A DNA stretch of 39,494 nucleotides, from the NCBI GenBank assembly GCA_015057635.1, contig SVEB01000078.1:1-39494 (forward strand), given 5' to 3'. The notes below the pieces were generated by a model, which saw only the letters and a list, made by a program, of their open reading frames with translations, made no database searches and was not told the DNA's origin. The stretch is from Lachnospiraceae bacterium. GTDB lineage: Bacteria > Bacillota > Clostridia > Lachnospirales > Lachnospiraceae. Below are positions 1 through 11,558 of the stretch, one piece after another (position 1 is the stretch's first letter; every line of letters starts with the position of its first letter). The translations under genes and the position numbers were made by a program.

Positions 1-438
1 CAGAACTTAGGAGCGAAAGAATTCGACCGTGCGAAGAAAGGGGCAAAGTTTGGTATTATCACTTCCGTTTTACTAGCAGAGTTAGTGGGAATCACCATCT
101 TTATATTTGCACCATTTTTAATCGCATTGTTTAATGACGAACCAGCGGTTGTTGCAACCGGTGTGACACAGGCGCGGACAATCTCTTTATTCTATTGTCT
201 GCTGGCGTTTTCTCACTGCATTGCCGGCATTATGCGAGGTGCAGGGAAAGCGACTGTTCCGATGTTTACAATGTTAGCGACCTGGTGTGTGATCCGTATT
301 TCCTATATTACGATTGTAACCCGTATTATTCCGGAAATTGATGTGATCTTCTGGGCGTATCCATTGACCTGGACATTAAGTTCTATCATTTTCTTTATTT
401 ACTATAAAAAAGCCGACTGGCTTCATAATTTTGCTTAG
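1..438 (+). CDS. MATE family multidrug efflux protein, C-terminal part
   Basis: This frame is open from the first base of the window, so the gene begins upstream; about 145 C-terminal residues are present. It is the end of a MATE-type Na+ or H+ coupled antiporter in the cytoplasmic membrane. The loop beginning QNLGAKEFDRAKKG is the usual MATE motif after TM7/8 (QNxGA...RA). Hydrophobic helices follow, and the chain ends in a Lys-rich cytoplasmic tail (YYKKADWLHNF). It stops at 436-438 and is followed at once by a terminator, so it is not co-transcribed with the glycosidase operon downstream. Its substrate cannot be deduced. A second, complete MATE gene lies at about 11.6 kb. Confidence 0.85.
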   Translation, partial: QNLGAKEFDRAKKGAKFGIITSVLLAELVGITIFIFAPFLIALFNDEPAVVATGVTQARTISLFYCLLAFSHCIAGIMRGAGKATVPMFTMLATWCVIRISYITIVTRIIPEIDVIFWAYPLTWTLSSIIFFIYYKKADWLHNFA

Positions 439-439
439 T

Positions 440-500
440 AAAGCGTCCCGTGATCTGACGGTCAGACGGTATGTCTAAAGTCAATCACAGGACGCTTTTT
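440..500 (+). terminator. Rho-independent terminator after MATE gene
   Basis: Arms of 15 bases at 440-454 and 484-498 pair with one mismatch. The right arm runs into five T at 496-500. It begins two bases after the MATE stop codon. Confidence 0.85.
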
Positions 501-544
501 GAATTCATAGAAAATTTTTCGGAACTTCTTCATGAATTCAAAAA
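496..544. repeat. Short palindromic hairpin element, copy A
   Basis: A perfect 13-base inverted repeat (496-508 and 532-544, outer TTTTTGAATTCAT) encloses a 23-base loop. It overlaps the T-tract of the preceding terminator. The whole unit resembles the hairpin at 23409-23452: both read TTTT, AATTCATAG, a shared ACTTC in the loop, ATGAATT and AAAA. A half-site-like stretch also follows lacZ at 7158-7174. The remaining bases up to the GH43 start at 718 hold only small weak stems and no clear promoter. Confidence 0.6.
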
Positions 545-717
545 CACAAAGAGGATATGCTCAAAACATACGATTTTATGAGCAAAGTATCATTGCCTTG
601 ATAAAAAAGAGCTGTAGAGCTTAAAGTGGTGGGCACTTTGTGTATCGTAAAATTATGGTAGACAGTAATTGGATAAAATGGTAAAGTAATGGTAAATAAA
701 GGAATTAAGGAGGTATT

Positions 718-1644
718 ATGGGGAACATGAACGAAAATGGTGGTTATTTGATGGTTCATTTTATTGGAGATACAGGAGATGGAGAACAGATTCATTTTGC
801 GCTAAGCAAGGATGGACTGCATTATCAGGATCTAAACAATGGAAAGCCGGTGCTTCGCTCTGACGTGGGGGAATGTGGCGCAAGAGATCCATTTATTATC
901 CGGTCTTATGACGGAAGCCGGTTTTATATCATAGCAACGGATTTAAGAATAGCAAGCCAAAAAGGATGGACGGAAGCGGTGACGCATGGAAGCCAGTCTG
1001 TTTTAATCTGGGAATCAGAAGATCTGGTTCATTTTGAAGGACCAAGGCTTGTAAGGGTAGGTATCCCAGAGGCAGGATGCGTATGGGCGCCAGAAGCTAT
1101 TTACGATGAAAAACGGCAAGCATATCTGATGTATTTTGCATCCATGGTAAAGAGAGAGAAGGATCAGGAGCCAAAGCAGAGAATCTATGCGGCGTGGACG
1201 AAAGATTTTCGAAGCTTTGAGCCTACTTTTTTGTACATAGAGAGGGAAAATCATGTAATTGATACGACGATTGTAAAGCAGGATAGCGTATATTACCGGT
1301 TTTCCAAAGATGAGACAACAAAGAATATTCATTGTGATTATTCAGATGACTTATTAGGTGAATTTAAGATAAAGAGCTGTCCGGAATTAGAAGCGATTCC
1401 AGGAGTGGAAGGACCGGCAGCAGTTTATCTTTTAGAACAAAAGGCATGGTGTCTAATGATTGACCGTTTTGCTACGCATTCGGGATATCTTCCGTTACTT
1501 TCTGATGACCTTTCAAAAGGAAAGTTTAGAGTGCTTGCGGAGGATCAGTTTGATTTAGGACATCTTACCAAGCGTCATGGATCTCTTCTTGCGGTTACAG
1601 AAGAAGAATATCAACGTCTGGTTAAAAATTATGGGAAAAACTAA
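718..1644 (+). CDS. Glycoside hydrolase family 43 (arabinofuranosidase/xylosidase-like)
   Basis: A 308-residue, five-bladed beta-propeller glycosidase with no signal peptide, so it acts in the cytoplasm on imported oligosaccharides. Three carboxylates expected of GH43 can be placed: Asp57 in ARDP (likely base), Asp182 in VIDTT (pKa modulator) and Glu231 in VEGP (acid). The WESEDLVHF and WAPEA motifs (from residues 98 and 123) are typical of the clan. The sequence looks closest to the BT3655-like branch of GH43, which is my recollection rather than a search result. The start is set by AAGGAGGT at 707-714. GH51 follows after 23 bases, so the two are probably one operon. Specificity (alpha-L-arabinofuranosyl or beta-xylosyl) is not settled, but the GH51 and GH2 neighbours favour arabinose. 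Confidence 0.82.
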   Translation: MGNMNENGGYLMVHFIGDTGDGEQIHFALSKDGLHYQDLNNGKPVLRSDVGECGARDPFIIRSYDGSRFYIIATDLRIASQKGWTEAVTHGSQSVLIWESEDLVHFEGPRLVRVGIPEAGCVWAPEAIYDEKRQAYLMYFASMVKREKDQEPKQRIYAAWTKDFRSFEPTFLYIERENHVIDTTIVKQDSVYYRFSKDETTKNIHCDYSDDLLGEFKIKSCPELEAIPGVEGPAAVYLLEQKAWCLMIDRFATHSGYLPLLSDDLSKGKFRVLAEDQFDLGHLTKRHGSLLAVTEEEYQRLVKNYGKN

Positions 1645-1667
1645 AATGAAAATCGGAGGTTTTTATT

Positions 1668-4019
1668 ATGAGACAGATCACACTTGACGCAAATAAGCCG
1701 GTAAAGGAGCTTGGGGATTTATTTGGCATCTTTTTTGAGGATATTAATCATGCAGCAGATGGAGGATTATATGCAGAAATGGTTCAAAACCGTTCCTTTG
1801 AATTTGATCCGATCGATCATCCGTCCTATCATGCGATGACGGCATGGGAAACAATTACAGAAGGCGATGCAAAAGCGGATTTTACTGTAAGCACGGAAAA
1901 ACCTATGAATTCAAGCAATGAGCATTATCTTGTTATGAATATTCATGATACCGGAAAACGTGCCGGGGTGCGGAATCTGGGATTTAATACAGGCTTAGCA
2001 GTAAAAGAAGGCGAAGCATATCGTTTTTCCTTTTTTGCAAGAATAGCAGAGGAGAACAAAAAGGAGAGCTCTTCTGTTACGGTATCCATTGAAGATGCGG
2101 GTGGGGAAATTCTTGCAAAAGAGAGCATTGTGCTTTCTTCAGGCGAATGGAGAAAATATGAGAAGATTATGGTGCCTGCTAAAACATCCTATTCCGGACG
2201 TCTTGTGATCACACCGGATCAGGCCGGAGTTTATGCAATTGACATGGTGTCCCTCTTCCCGGTACATACTTATAAAGATCAGGCAAATGGATTAAGAAAG
2301 GATCTTTCTTTATATCTGGAGGAATTAAAACCGAAATTCATGCGTTTTCCGGGGGGATGTCTGGTGCATGATGGCTCTTTATGCGATACCGACCGAGATT
2401 CCATGTATCGCTGGAAGAAGACAATCGGCAATGTAGAAGAGAGGCCTGCGAGACGCAATAACTGGAGGTATAATCAGACATTAGGATTAGGGTACTATGA
2501 ATACTTCCGCTTTTGTGAAGATATTCATACAAAGCCTCTTCCGGTTCTTCCGGGAGGATTCAATCCACATTCCGGATGTGGGGCTAGGATGGATGAGATG
2601 CAGGAATGGGTTCAGGATGCATTAGACCTGATTGAATTTGCAAATGGTGATAGTTCTACTACATGGGGAAAGATACGAGCTGACTTAGGGCATGAGAAAC
2701 CATTTCACTTAGAGTATATCGGAATTGGAAATGAAGAAATCGGGGATGGATTCTACGAACGCTATCCGTTATTCCATCAGGCAATTCGTGAAAAGTATCC
2801 GGATATTAAAATCATCAATACAAGCGGCCCATTTGTGACAGGAGAAGGATATGAGGCCGGATGGGCATCTGCCCGTCAATACGGCTCTGACCTTGTAGAT
2901 GAGCATTATTATCAAGCACCAGAATGGTTTTTAGCGAATATGCATCACTATGATGATTACGATCCAAACGGTCCGAAAGTTTTTTTGGGAGAATATGCAA
3001 GCTGGGGGAATACATTTTATCATGCTTTAGTAGAGGCAGCTTATATGACGAGTTTAGAGAAGGCACCAGCCGTTGGGCTTGCCTGCTATGCACCGTTATT
3101 CTGTAACGCGGACTACGTGAACTGGCAGCCGGATATGATCTGGTTTAATAATCACCAGGTATATGGGACACCAAATTATTACGTTCAGAAACTATTTATG
3201 AATCATCAGGGAGAAGAAGAAATCCATATGGAGGTATCTGGGCTTGATACACCAAAACTTCTGTCTGATGGCAGCGGCCTGTCCGGGCAGGTTTCGGTAA
3301 GCGGCAATGATGTATGTGGGACAATCTGGGATATTAAAGTCATGAATCACGAAACAGGAAAAGAAACGATAGTACCGTCTATTGAAATTTCAGAAGATAA
3401 TAAGGAGAATACGCTTGCTTTTGGTCTTGGAACAGATTATGAGCTTACAATGAAATTCAGACGGAGCAAGGGAAGAAAGGGCCTTAAGATATTCTTTGGA
3501 CGAAAGGATGCGAAGAATACCGGAGTATGGGAGTTCGGCGGATGGGATAATTACGATTCGCTTCTTACTATGATTACAAACGGAAGAGGCTCCTGTATCT
3601 CTCATAGAATCTTCCATGTAGAGGACAAGGAATATACCTTAAAGCTTGCTGTAAAAGGAGCAAGTATCACAGCCTATATCAATGGAGAACTGTTTAATGA
3701 AGCCTCTTATCAGGAACCCGTTGTAGAAGATATCTATCTGGCATCCAGTAGAGAAAGTAAAACAGGAGATGTGATTTTAAAAGCAGTTAATCTGACTGGG
3801 GAAGATAAGGATGTTAAACTGATTCTTTCTGGTGCTTTAGATAAGGAATATGATGCAAGCCTCTATGAAATGGCAGGATATGCTTTTGATGCTGTGAATT
3901 CTTTTGAAAAGCCAGATGCTGTGATACCAGCGGAAAGAACGATAAAAGTAAGAGAAAAGGATACCATCACTTTTAAGAAGCATTCCCTTACAGTACTAAG
4001 AATCCATCAGGTCATGTAG
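1668..4019 (+). CDS. Alpha-L-arabinofuranosidase, GH51
   Basis: A 783-residue retaining alpha-L-arabinofuranosidase that releases terminal arabinofuranose from arabinan or arabinoxylan oligosaccharides. It opens with the GH51 signature (GDLFGIFFEDINHAADGGLY). Residues of roughly 50-200 form an inserted beta-sandwich resembling a carbohydrate-binding module, as in the long GH51 branch. The TIM barrel carries the acid/base Glu356 in IGNEEIGD and the nucleophile Glu442 in GEYASWGN. The C-terminal third (about 520-783) is beta-rich. There is no signal peptide, so the enzyme is intracellular. GGAGGT at 1655-1660 supports the ATG. It is the second gene of the GH43-GH51-GH2 operon, with a 29-base gap to lacZ. 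Confidence 0.93.
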   Translation: MRQITLDANKPVKELGDLFGIFFEDINHAADGGLYAEMVQNRSFEFDPIDHPSYHAMTAWETITEGDAKADFTVSTEKPMNSSNEHYLVMNIHDTGKRAGVRNLGFNTGLAVKEGEAYRFSFFARIAEENKKESSSVTVSIEDAGGEILAKESIVLSSGEWRKYEKIMVPAKTSYSGRLVITPDQAGVYAIDMVSLFPVHTYKDQANGLRKDLSLYLEELKPKFMRFPGGCLVHDGSLCDTDRDSMYRWKKTIGNVEERPARRNNWRYNQTLGLGYYEYFRFCEDIHTKPLPVLPGGFNPHSGCGARMDEMQEWVQDALDLIEFANGDSSTTWGKIRADLGHEKPFHLEYIGIGNEEIGDGFYERYPLFHQAIREKYPDIKIINTSGPFVTGEGYEAGWASARQYGSDLVDEHYYQAPEWFLANMHHYDDYDPNGPKVFLGEYASWGNTFYHALVEAAYMTSLEKAPAVGLACYAPLFCNADYVNWQPDMIWFNNHQVYGTPNYYVQKLFMNHQGEEEIHMEVSGLDTPKLLSDGSGLSGQVSVSGNDVCGTIWDIKVMNHETGKETIVPSIEISEDNKENTLAFGLGTDYELTMKFRRSKGRKGLKIFFGRKDAKNTGVWEFGGWDNYDSLLTMITNGRGSCISHRIFHVEDKEYTLKLAVKGASITAYINGELFNEASYQEPVVEDIYLASSRESKTGDVILKAVNLTGEDKDVKLILSGALDKEYDASLYEMAGYAFDAVNSFEKPDAVIPAERTIKVREKDTITFKKHSLTVLRIHQVM

Positions 4020-4045
4020 GGGAAAACAGAAGAAGGGGAGTGTAA

Positions 4046-7132
<3,087 letters not shown>

Positions 7133-7236
7133 ATTGTGCAGAATGCTTAAAAATACTCATGAACTCGAAAAAGGATAATCTAAAATATCTGTTTTTACAA
7201 AAATCAAGTTGAAGTTTTCTAAATCATGTGTTAGTA

Positions 7237-7280
7237 TGATAGCGCCGGCAAAACAAGCAATGGGATAGTCGGTGCTATCA
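7237..7280 (+). terminator. Possible terminator or RNA hairpin after lacZ
   Basis: Arms TGATAGCGCCGGC (7237-7249) and GTCGGTGCTATCA (7268-7280) pair over all 13 positions if two G-U pairs are allowed, with an 18-base loop. An AT-rich stretch follows but there is no clean T-run, so termination is uncertain. It is about 100 bases after the lacZ stop. Confidence 0.4.
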
Positions 7281-7327
7281 ATATATATAATTTTACATGA
7301 TATATGTGGGAGGCAGATATCTTGTTA

Positions 7328-7347
7328 GCGGTATACTAGTATACTGC
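7328..7347. repeat. 20-base palindrome before a T-run
   Basis: GCGGTATACTAGTATACTGC has a perfect 14-base DNA palindrome at its centre (7331-7344). As RNA it extends to nine pairs per arm with one G-U. Seven T follow at 7352-7358. It could be a weak terminator or a binding site for a dimeric regulator. The CTAG core recurs in the palindrome at 7368-7375. Confidence 0.5.
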
Positions 7348-7474
7348 ATATATTTTTTTGTTCGGCACACTAGTGCTTTGCATTGATGAAGTGGCGCGAT
7401 GGATACATAGAGCAATAGAGGTCGGTCAAAAGTGGGGGGAGCAAAGAGTTAGAGATTAGTGAGGTTTGAATTTG

Positions 7475-8086
7475 ATGAATGTAGAAAACACAGAAGCAAA
7501 AACAGCGTTTAATGAAACGACTCCAACTTTATTTGGTTTAGGAGAAGGAGAAAAGGCCATTGTTATCTTTGGGCTTGCGTTATTTGAAGGGGAGCGCTGT
7601 CCGGAAGAAGCACATCTTGAATTTGGTTTATTTCTAACAACTGAGGATCAGATTCATAAGACTGTTAAGGAAGAAAAAGCAAAAGAAGAGTGTCTTAAGG
7701 TATTGAAAGAGTATGGCGTTGTGAATTTTACAACAACCATGCGCATGGACTATATGGGATACGGGGCGCTTATGGATGAGCTCTCTCAAAAAGGTTATAA
7801 AATAATGACATGCGGGAACCGTATTAAGGTAAAATTTGAGGAATTTTATGGTCCATCCATTGCGGATATGCTTTTCACATCCTGCAGACTTTCTCCAATG
7901 TTTGAGCATTCAAAGATGCGCAATGAGATTGAGGAGATTTATGATATTACAAAGCGGATGAATTCATTTCCATATAATTATGCCATGGTTCATCAGCTTG
8001 ATAAAATCACAGTAATTTCAGAAAACTTTGTAAATGAATTTACAGCAGTAATTAAGGCGTACGAGATTTTTTCACGTATGGATTAG
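7475..8086 (+). CDS. Hypothetical protein of unknown function (203 aa)
   Basis: I do not recognise the family. The product is soluble, with no signal peptide or membrane helix. It begins with a low-complexity acidic/Thr stretch (ENTEAKTAFNETTPT), then mixed alpha/beta sequence, with a charged helix near residues 60-85 (KTVKEEKAKEECLKVLKEY). The start is taken as ATG 7475 because GAGGT at 7461-7465 lies 9 bases upstream; an in-frame TTG at 7466 is too close to that site. The gene stands alone, preceded by the dyad-rich region and followed by a strong terminator. Codon use resembles its neighbours, so there is no sign of recent transfer. Confidence 0.7.
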   Translation: MNVENTEAKTAFNETTPTLFGLGEGEKAIVIFGLALFEGERCPEEAHLEFGLFLTTEDQIHKTVKEEKAKEECLKVLKEYGVVNFTTTMRMDYMGYGALMDELSQKGYKIMTCGNRIKVKFEEFYGPSIADMLFTSCRLSPMFEHSKMRNEIEEIYDITKRMNSFPYNYAMVHQLDKITVISENFVNEFTAVIKAYEIFSRMD

Positions 8087-8096
8087 CAGTATTAAT

Positions 8097-8120
8097 CCCG
8101 CTTATTAAGTTTTAAGCGGG
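8097..8120. repeat. Small inverted repeat downstream of the 203-aa gene
   Basis: CCCGCTTA (8097-8104) and TAAGCGGG (8113-8120) are perfect 8-base arms. No T-run follows, so it is probably an accessory stem just upstream of the terminator at 8126. Confidence 0.5.
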
Positions 8121-8125
8121 AAAAG

Positions 8126-8177
8126 AAAATACCGTCAGGAAAAGCATTCAATTTATGCTTTCCCTGACGGTATTTTT
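8126..8177. terminator. Strong (probably bidirectional) terminator
   Basis: Arms of 21 bases at 8126-8146 and 8156-8176 pair with a single mismatch around a 9-base loop. A-run on the left and T-run on the right (8172-8177) allow function in both directions. Confidence 0.9.
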
Positions 8178-8209
8178 GTATAAAAGGTCTAAAATAAATA
8201 ATAATCGCC

Positions 8210-8237
8210 TTGTAATCTTTGAATCGACTGTTATAAT
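8210..8237 (+). promoter_or_regulatory. Sigma-A promoter of the Nudix gene
   Basis: TTGTAA at 8210-8215, a 16-base spacer, and a perfect TATAAT at 8232-8237. Transcription would begin near 8244, which rules out the upstream ATG at 8245 as translation start and supports 8269. Confidence 0.7.
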
Positions 8238-8268
8238 AACGTAAATGGAAATAGGGAGGGATTTTAAA

Positions 8269-8745
8269 ATGAAACTTACAACATTGTGCTATATAGAGAG
8301 GGAGAATGAGTATCTGATGCTGCATCGCATTTCAAAGGAGAACGATGCAAATAAGGATAAATGGATCGGAGTGGGAGGAAAGTTTGAATCGGGAGAAAGC
8401 CCGGATGACTGTCTGCTACGGGAAGTAAAGGAGGAAACCGGATTATCGCTAACTTCCTATCGGTTCCGCGGAATGGTTACGTTTGTATCGGATGTATGGG
8501 AAACAGAATATATGTGTCTTTATACTGCCGATTCATGGAATGGTGTAATGGGAGAGTGCAAGGAAGGCGTTCTTCAGTGGGTAAAAAAGGAGGAGATTTC
8601 AAAACTGAATTTATGGGAAGGGGATAAAGTATTTTTAAGACTGCTTGCAGAGGAACAACCTTTCTTTTCGTTAAAACTGGTATATGAAGGAGAAGCATTG
8701 AAGGAAGCCTGGTTAGATGGAAATGAAATTAAAAGACATGAATAA
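8269..8745 (+). CDS. Nudix hydrolase, MutT/8-oxo-dGTP diphosphatase-like
   Basis: A 158-residue cytoplasmic Nudix protein, a pyrophosphohydrolase acting on a nucleoside diphosphate linked to another moiety. The full Nudix box (G-x5-E-x7-R-E-U-x-E-E-x-G-U) runs from Gly37 to Leu59 (Glu43, Arg51, Glu52, Glu55, Glu56), forming the metal site. The N-terminal LCYIERENEYLMLHR strand pair and the later WVKKEEI segment are typical of the MutT/YtkD-like 8-oxo-dGTP diphosphatases of Firmicutes. ATG 8269 is chosen over ATG 8245 because AGGGAGGG (8253-8260) lies 8 bases upstream and the promoter would start transcription at about 8244. It is a monocistronic gene with its own promoter. The exact substrate cannot be read from sequence. 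Confidence 0.88.
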   Translation: MKLTTLCYIERENEYLMLHRISKENDANKDKWIGVGGKFESGESPDDCLLREVKEETGLSLTSYRFRGMVTFVSDVWETEYMCLYTADSWNGVMGECKEGVLQWVKKEEISKLNLWEGDKVFLRLLAEEQPFFSLKLVYEGEALKEAWLDGNEIKRHE

Positions 8746-8775
8746 ATATAATATTATTTATGGGTAAACCATTAA

Positions 8776-8804
8776 TTTACATTTTCCGCGTAGCCATTTA
8801 TAAT
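8776..8804 (+). promoter_or_regulatory. Sigma-A promoter of the GH115-like gene
   Basis: TTTACA at 8776-8781, a 17-base spacer and TATAAT at 8799-8804, 36 bases before the start codon at 8840. Confidence 0.7.
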
Positions 8805-8839
8805 AATAGATATTATAAAAGGAACGAGGTCTTGAGTTT

Positions 8840-10909
8840 ATGGAAGCATTCGAATTAAACAGGAATACATGTATTGAGACAGCAATAAAAACGAAACCTG
8901 TATTTTATGCAAAAGAACGATTTTATGAAGATCTTGAAAGAACGTTAAAAAAAACGGGCAGCACGCAGGAAAAGAAGGCAAAGAAGATATCGAAAATCCA
9001 TCTTTTACTGTCAGAGGATGTGCCGGATCCCGAAACATTTGTATGGAATGTAACGGATGAGCAGAATCTTTATCTGACAGCGAAGGATGAACTGGGGCTG
9101 ATTTATGGCCTGATTCATATCAGTGAAAGATACCTTGGAATTTTGCCTCTTTGGTTTTTCTGTGACCAGCAGTTTGAAAAAAAAGAATGCGTGCAGATCG
9201 AACCTGGAGTGTATCAGTCCAAACCAGCGTATATCCGTTATCGTGGATGGTTCATCAATGACGAAGTACTGCTTACGGCATGGAGGATTAAAGGGGATTC
9301 TGAGCTTCCATGGAAGATGGCATTTGATGCCCTTCTTCGCCTGGGGGGCAATATGGTCATACCTGGTACGGATAAGAATGCGCATGTACATAATAAACTG
9401 GCAATGGATATGGGGCTAATCATTACGCATCACCATGCAGAACCACTTGGAGCAATGATGTTCTCCAGAGCCTATCCAGACCTTACCCCATCTTATAAGG
9501 AGTATCCGGATTTATTCTTAAGATTGTGGGAAGATGCGATTGAACGGCAGAAGGATAGACGCGTTGTATGGAATCTTGGATTCAGGGGGCAGGGAGACTG
9601 TCCGTTCTGGATGAATGACCCGATGTATGCAACGGGGGAACAAAGAGGGAAGCTGATCAGTGATCTGATTCAAAAACAGTATGATCTTGTATGTGAGAAA
9701 GTCGATCATCCGGTGTGTTGCACCAATCTTTACGGAGAGGTGATGGAGCTGTATAAAGAGGGGTATATCCATATTCCGGATGAAGTGATTAAGATATGGG
9801 CTGATAATGGGTATGGGAAAATGGTGTCGAGACGGCAGGACAATGTTAATCCAAGAGTACCGGCACTTCCGGATGTAAAAAAAGATGGCACACATCATGG
9901 TATCTATTATCATGTTTCTTTTTATGATCTGCAAGCGGCCAACCATATTACCATGTTTCCAAACAGCATGGAATTTTTGTGTGAGGAGTTAGAACATGCT
10001 TTTGAGTCCGGTGTAAGAGATTATCTTATTGTAAATGGATCTAATATCCGTCCGCATGTATATTCACTATCTCTTGTTGCTCGTCTGTGGAAAGAAGGAA
10101 AGGCAGATCCGAAACAGCATCTGGAGTGGTTTTTGAAGAATTACTATCAGATCAGAAGCAAGGAGATGCTAGATGAGATGGCGGTAATCTTTAATGCCTA
10201 TCCAGGATGCATGGCTGCTTACGGAGATAAAGAAGATGAGCATGCAGGTGAGCAGTTTTATAATTATATAACACGAATTTGCATCTCTGCTTTAATGAAA
10301 GGGAATAAAGAAGAAACAGAAAAATCGTTATTATGGTTTCACGACGGACCTTTTTCAGAACAAATTGCAGCATTTCGGGCGTGTGTTGCTCCCGCATCAA
10401 CAAAGCTTACATCGCTTTTCGAGCAATATGAGGAGCGTAAAAAAAGGCTTGCTGAAAATAAGGAAGGAAATGTTACCTTATTAGATGATACGATTGGGCT
10501 GTGGATTACCATTCATCTGCAGTGTGCAAACGGTTCCCTTTGGTTTTGCAAGGCTTTTGAATCTTATAAAAAAGGATGCCTTAAGAATGCTTTCTTTGAA
10601 AGCGGGAAAGCAGCGGCATATTTTGATCTTGCGAATATGGCAATGCAGCAGAGGGAGCATGATAAATGGCTTGGATTCTATCAGAATGACTGCCTGACGG
10701 ATGTGAAATTTACAGCATATTTATTGCGACAGTTTATGGGATGGCTTCGTAATCTGGGGGATGGACCACATTTTTATAAATGGCAGCGCGATGTCACGTT
10801 GTCAGAAGAGGACCGAAGAGTTATGCTGATTACGAATATGCATAATCATATGACAACCGAAGAGCTGTTTCAAGCAATGTCCAGCCAATATGGGGATGAC
10901 ATTTTGTAA
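8840..10909 (+). CDS. GH115-like alpha-glucuronidase family protein (short, cytoplasmic)
   Basis: A 689-residue protein of the GH115 (xylan alpha-1,2-glucuronidase) family. The N-terminal alpha/beta domain (about 20-130) contains the LGLIYGLIHISERYLGI stretch common to glucuronidase/GH20-type N-domains. The barrel starts with YRGWFINDE (from about residue 133), and later carries IWADNGYG and GIYYHVSFYDLQ, both characteristic of GH115. It lacks a signal peptide and is shorter than the usual 800-970 residues, apparently missing the C-terminal sandwich. It may therefore act on short glucuronylated oligosaccharides inside the cell, or have another substrate. GAGGT at 8826-8830 supports ATG 8840. 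A small companion gene follows 77 bases downstream. Catalytic residues were not assigned with certainty. Confidence 0.8.
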   Translation: MEAFELNRNTCIETAIKTKPVFYAKERFYEDLERTLKKTGSTQEKKAKKISKIHLLLSEDVPDPETFVWNVTDEQNLYLTAKDELGLIYGLIHISERYLGILPLWFFCDQQFEKKECVQIEPGVYQSKPAYIRYRGWFINDEVLLTAWRIKGDSELPWKMAFDALLRLGGNMVIPGTDKNAHVHNKLAMDMGLIITHHHAEPLGAMMFSRAYPDLTPSYKEYPDLFLRLWEDAIERQKDRRVVWNLGFRGQGDCPFWMNDPMYATGEQRGKLISDLIQKQYDLVCEKVDHPVCCTNLYGEVMELYKEGYIHIPDEVIKIWADNGYGKMVSRRQDNVNPRVPALPDVKKDGTHHGIYYHVSFYDLQAANHITMFPNSMEFLCEELEHAFESGVRDYLIVNGSNIRPHVYSLSLVARLWKEGKADPKQHLEWFLKNYYQIRSKEMLDEMAVIFNAYPGCMAAYGDKEDEHAGEQFYNYITRICISALMKGNKEETEKSLLWFHDGPFSEQIAAFRACVAPASTKLTSLFEQYEERKKRLAENKEGNVTLLDDTIGLWITIHLQCANGSLWFCKAFESYKKGCLKNAFFESGKAAAYFDLANMAMQQREHDKWLGFYQNDCLTDVKFTAYLLRQFMGWLRNLGDGPHFYKWQRDVTLSEEDRRVMLITNMHNHMTTEELFQAMSSQYGDDIL

Positions 10910-10986
10910 CAAAAACAGACATTTTACATAAAATATAATGTACCTAATAATATTCTGATTTGGCATATCAGGAAAGGGGAATAAAG

Positions 10987-11313
10987 TTGAAGATGACAGA
11001 GCGCCATACAGGCCCTGGTTGCTATATAAAAGTATTTAACGAATCTCCGATGTCTGTCAGATTGCATGCTTCTTTTCTTCTTGATGAAAAGATGGAAGGA
11101 AGAATGAGTGATTTATGTGAGTCTGGTGCAAATACAGCGATTGAGATTCCTGCGTTGGCCAAGAAAGTATCCTATTCCATTCTGGGAAAGGAGAAAGAGG
11201 AGTCTTTCCGTATTATTCTTTCGAAAAGAATGGGAAATCCAATCCATCTTGCTATGCAGATTGAGAAAGATGGGTCAGGCAATATTTTGGTGAAAGAAGT
11301 AAGAAGGGGCTGA
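10987..11313 (+). CDS. Small hypothetical protein downstream of GH115-like gene
   Basis: About 108 residues, no recognised family. It alternates short beta-like segments (CYIKVFNESPMSVRLHASF, AIEIPALAKKVSYSI, HLAMQIEKDG), suggesting a small beta-sandwich, with no signal peptide. Start choice: GGAAAGGGG (10971-10979) lies 7 bases before TTG 10987, which I prefer. ATG 10993 is an alternative, and an in-frame TTG at 10960 precedes the ribosome site and is unlikely. The 77-base gap to the GH115-like gene and a shared downstream terminator suggest co-transcription. It could be an accessory or a detached C-terminal beta domain of that enzyme, which is inference only. Confidence 0.6.
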   Translation: MKMTERHTGPGCYIKVFNESPMSVRLHASFLLDEKMEGRMSDLCESGANTAIEIPALAKKVSYSILGKEKEESFRIILSKRMGNPIHLAMQIEKDGSGNILVKEVRRG

Positions 11314-11361
11314 CACAGGAATGAATTTTTTATAAGGAAGATGAGATATGGTCTTCCAGTA

Positions 11362-11414
11362 CAAAAAGTGAGCAGGAAGTGATTTGGGTGAATTCGCTTC
11401 CTGCTCACTTTTTG
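11362..11414. terminator. Strong terminator after GH115-like transcript
   Basis: Perfect 18-base arms at 11362-11379 (CAAAAAGTGAGCAGGAAG) and 11397-11414, with A-run before and T-run within the right arm. It is able to work in both directions. Confidence 0.92.
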
Positions 11415-11558
11415 CTTGGAAAAACAATGCATAAATCTGCCATAAGCTTTCTAAATATTAGTGAAAATACCAATTCCTATTTGAAAAAATGTGAGCTATA
11501 CTGGTTATCTTGGTTTATAAACGAAACCGCTATTATAAGAAAAAGGGCTGGTGTGAGT

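Larger units (their letters stand above)
7133..7474 (+). other. 342-base intergenic region with several inverted repeats
   Basis: Between lacZ and the next gene. It holds three dyads: 7237-7280 (13-bp stem with G-U pairs), 7328-7347 (20-base palindrome) and 7368-7375 (CACTAGTG). A stretch at 7158-7174 (CATGAACTCGAAAAAGG) resembles one arm of the short hairpin element at 496-544. No convincing sigma-A promoter was found. No coding potential is visible. Confidence 0.6.

Noticed and set aside
11379..11558. 60-codon N-terminal extension of the MATE gene
   Set aside because: The extension starts inside a terminator arm, is not MATE-like, and would lengthen the protein beyond family size. ATG 11559 fits family length.
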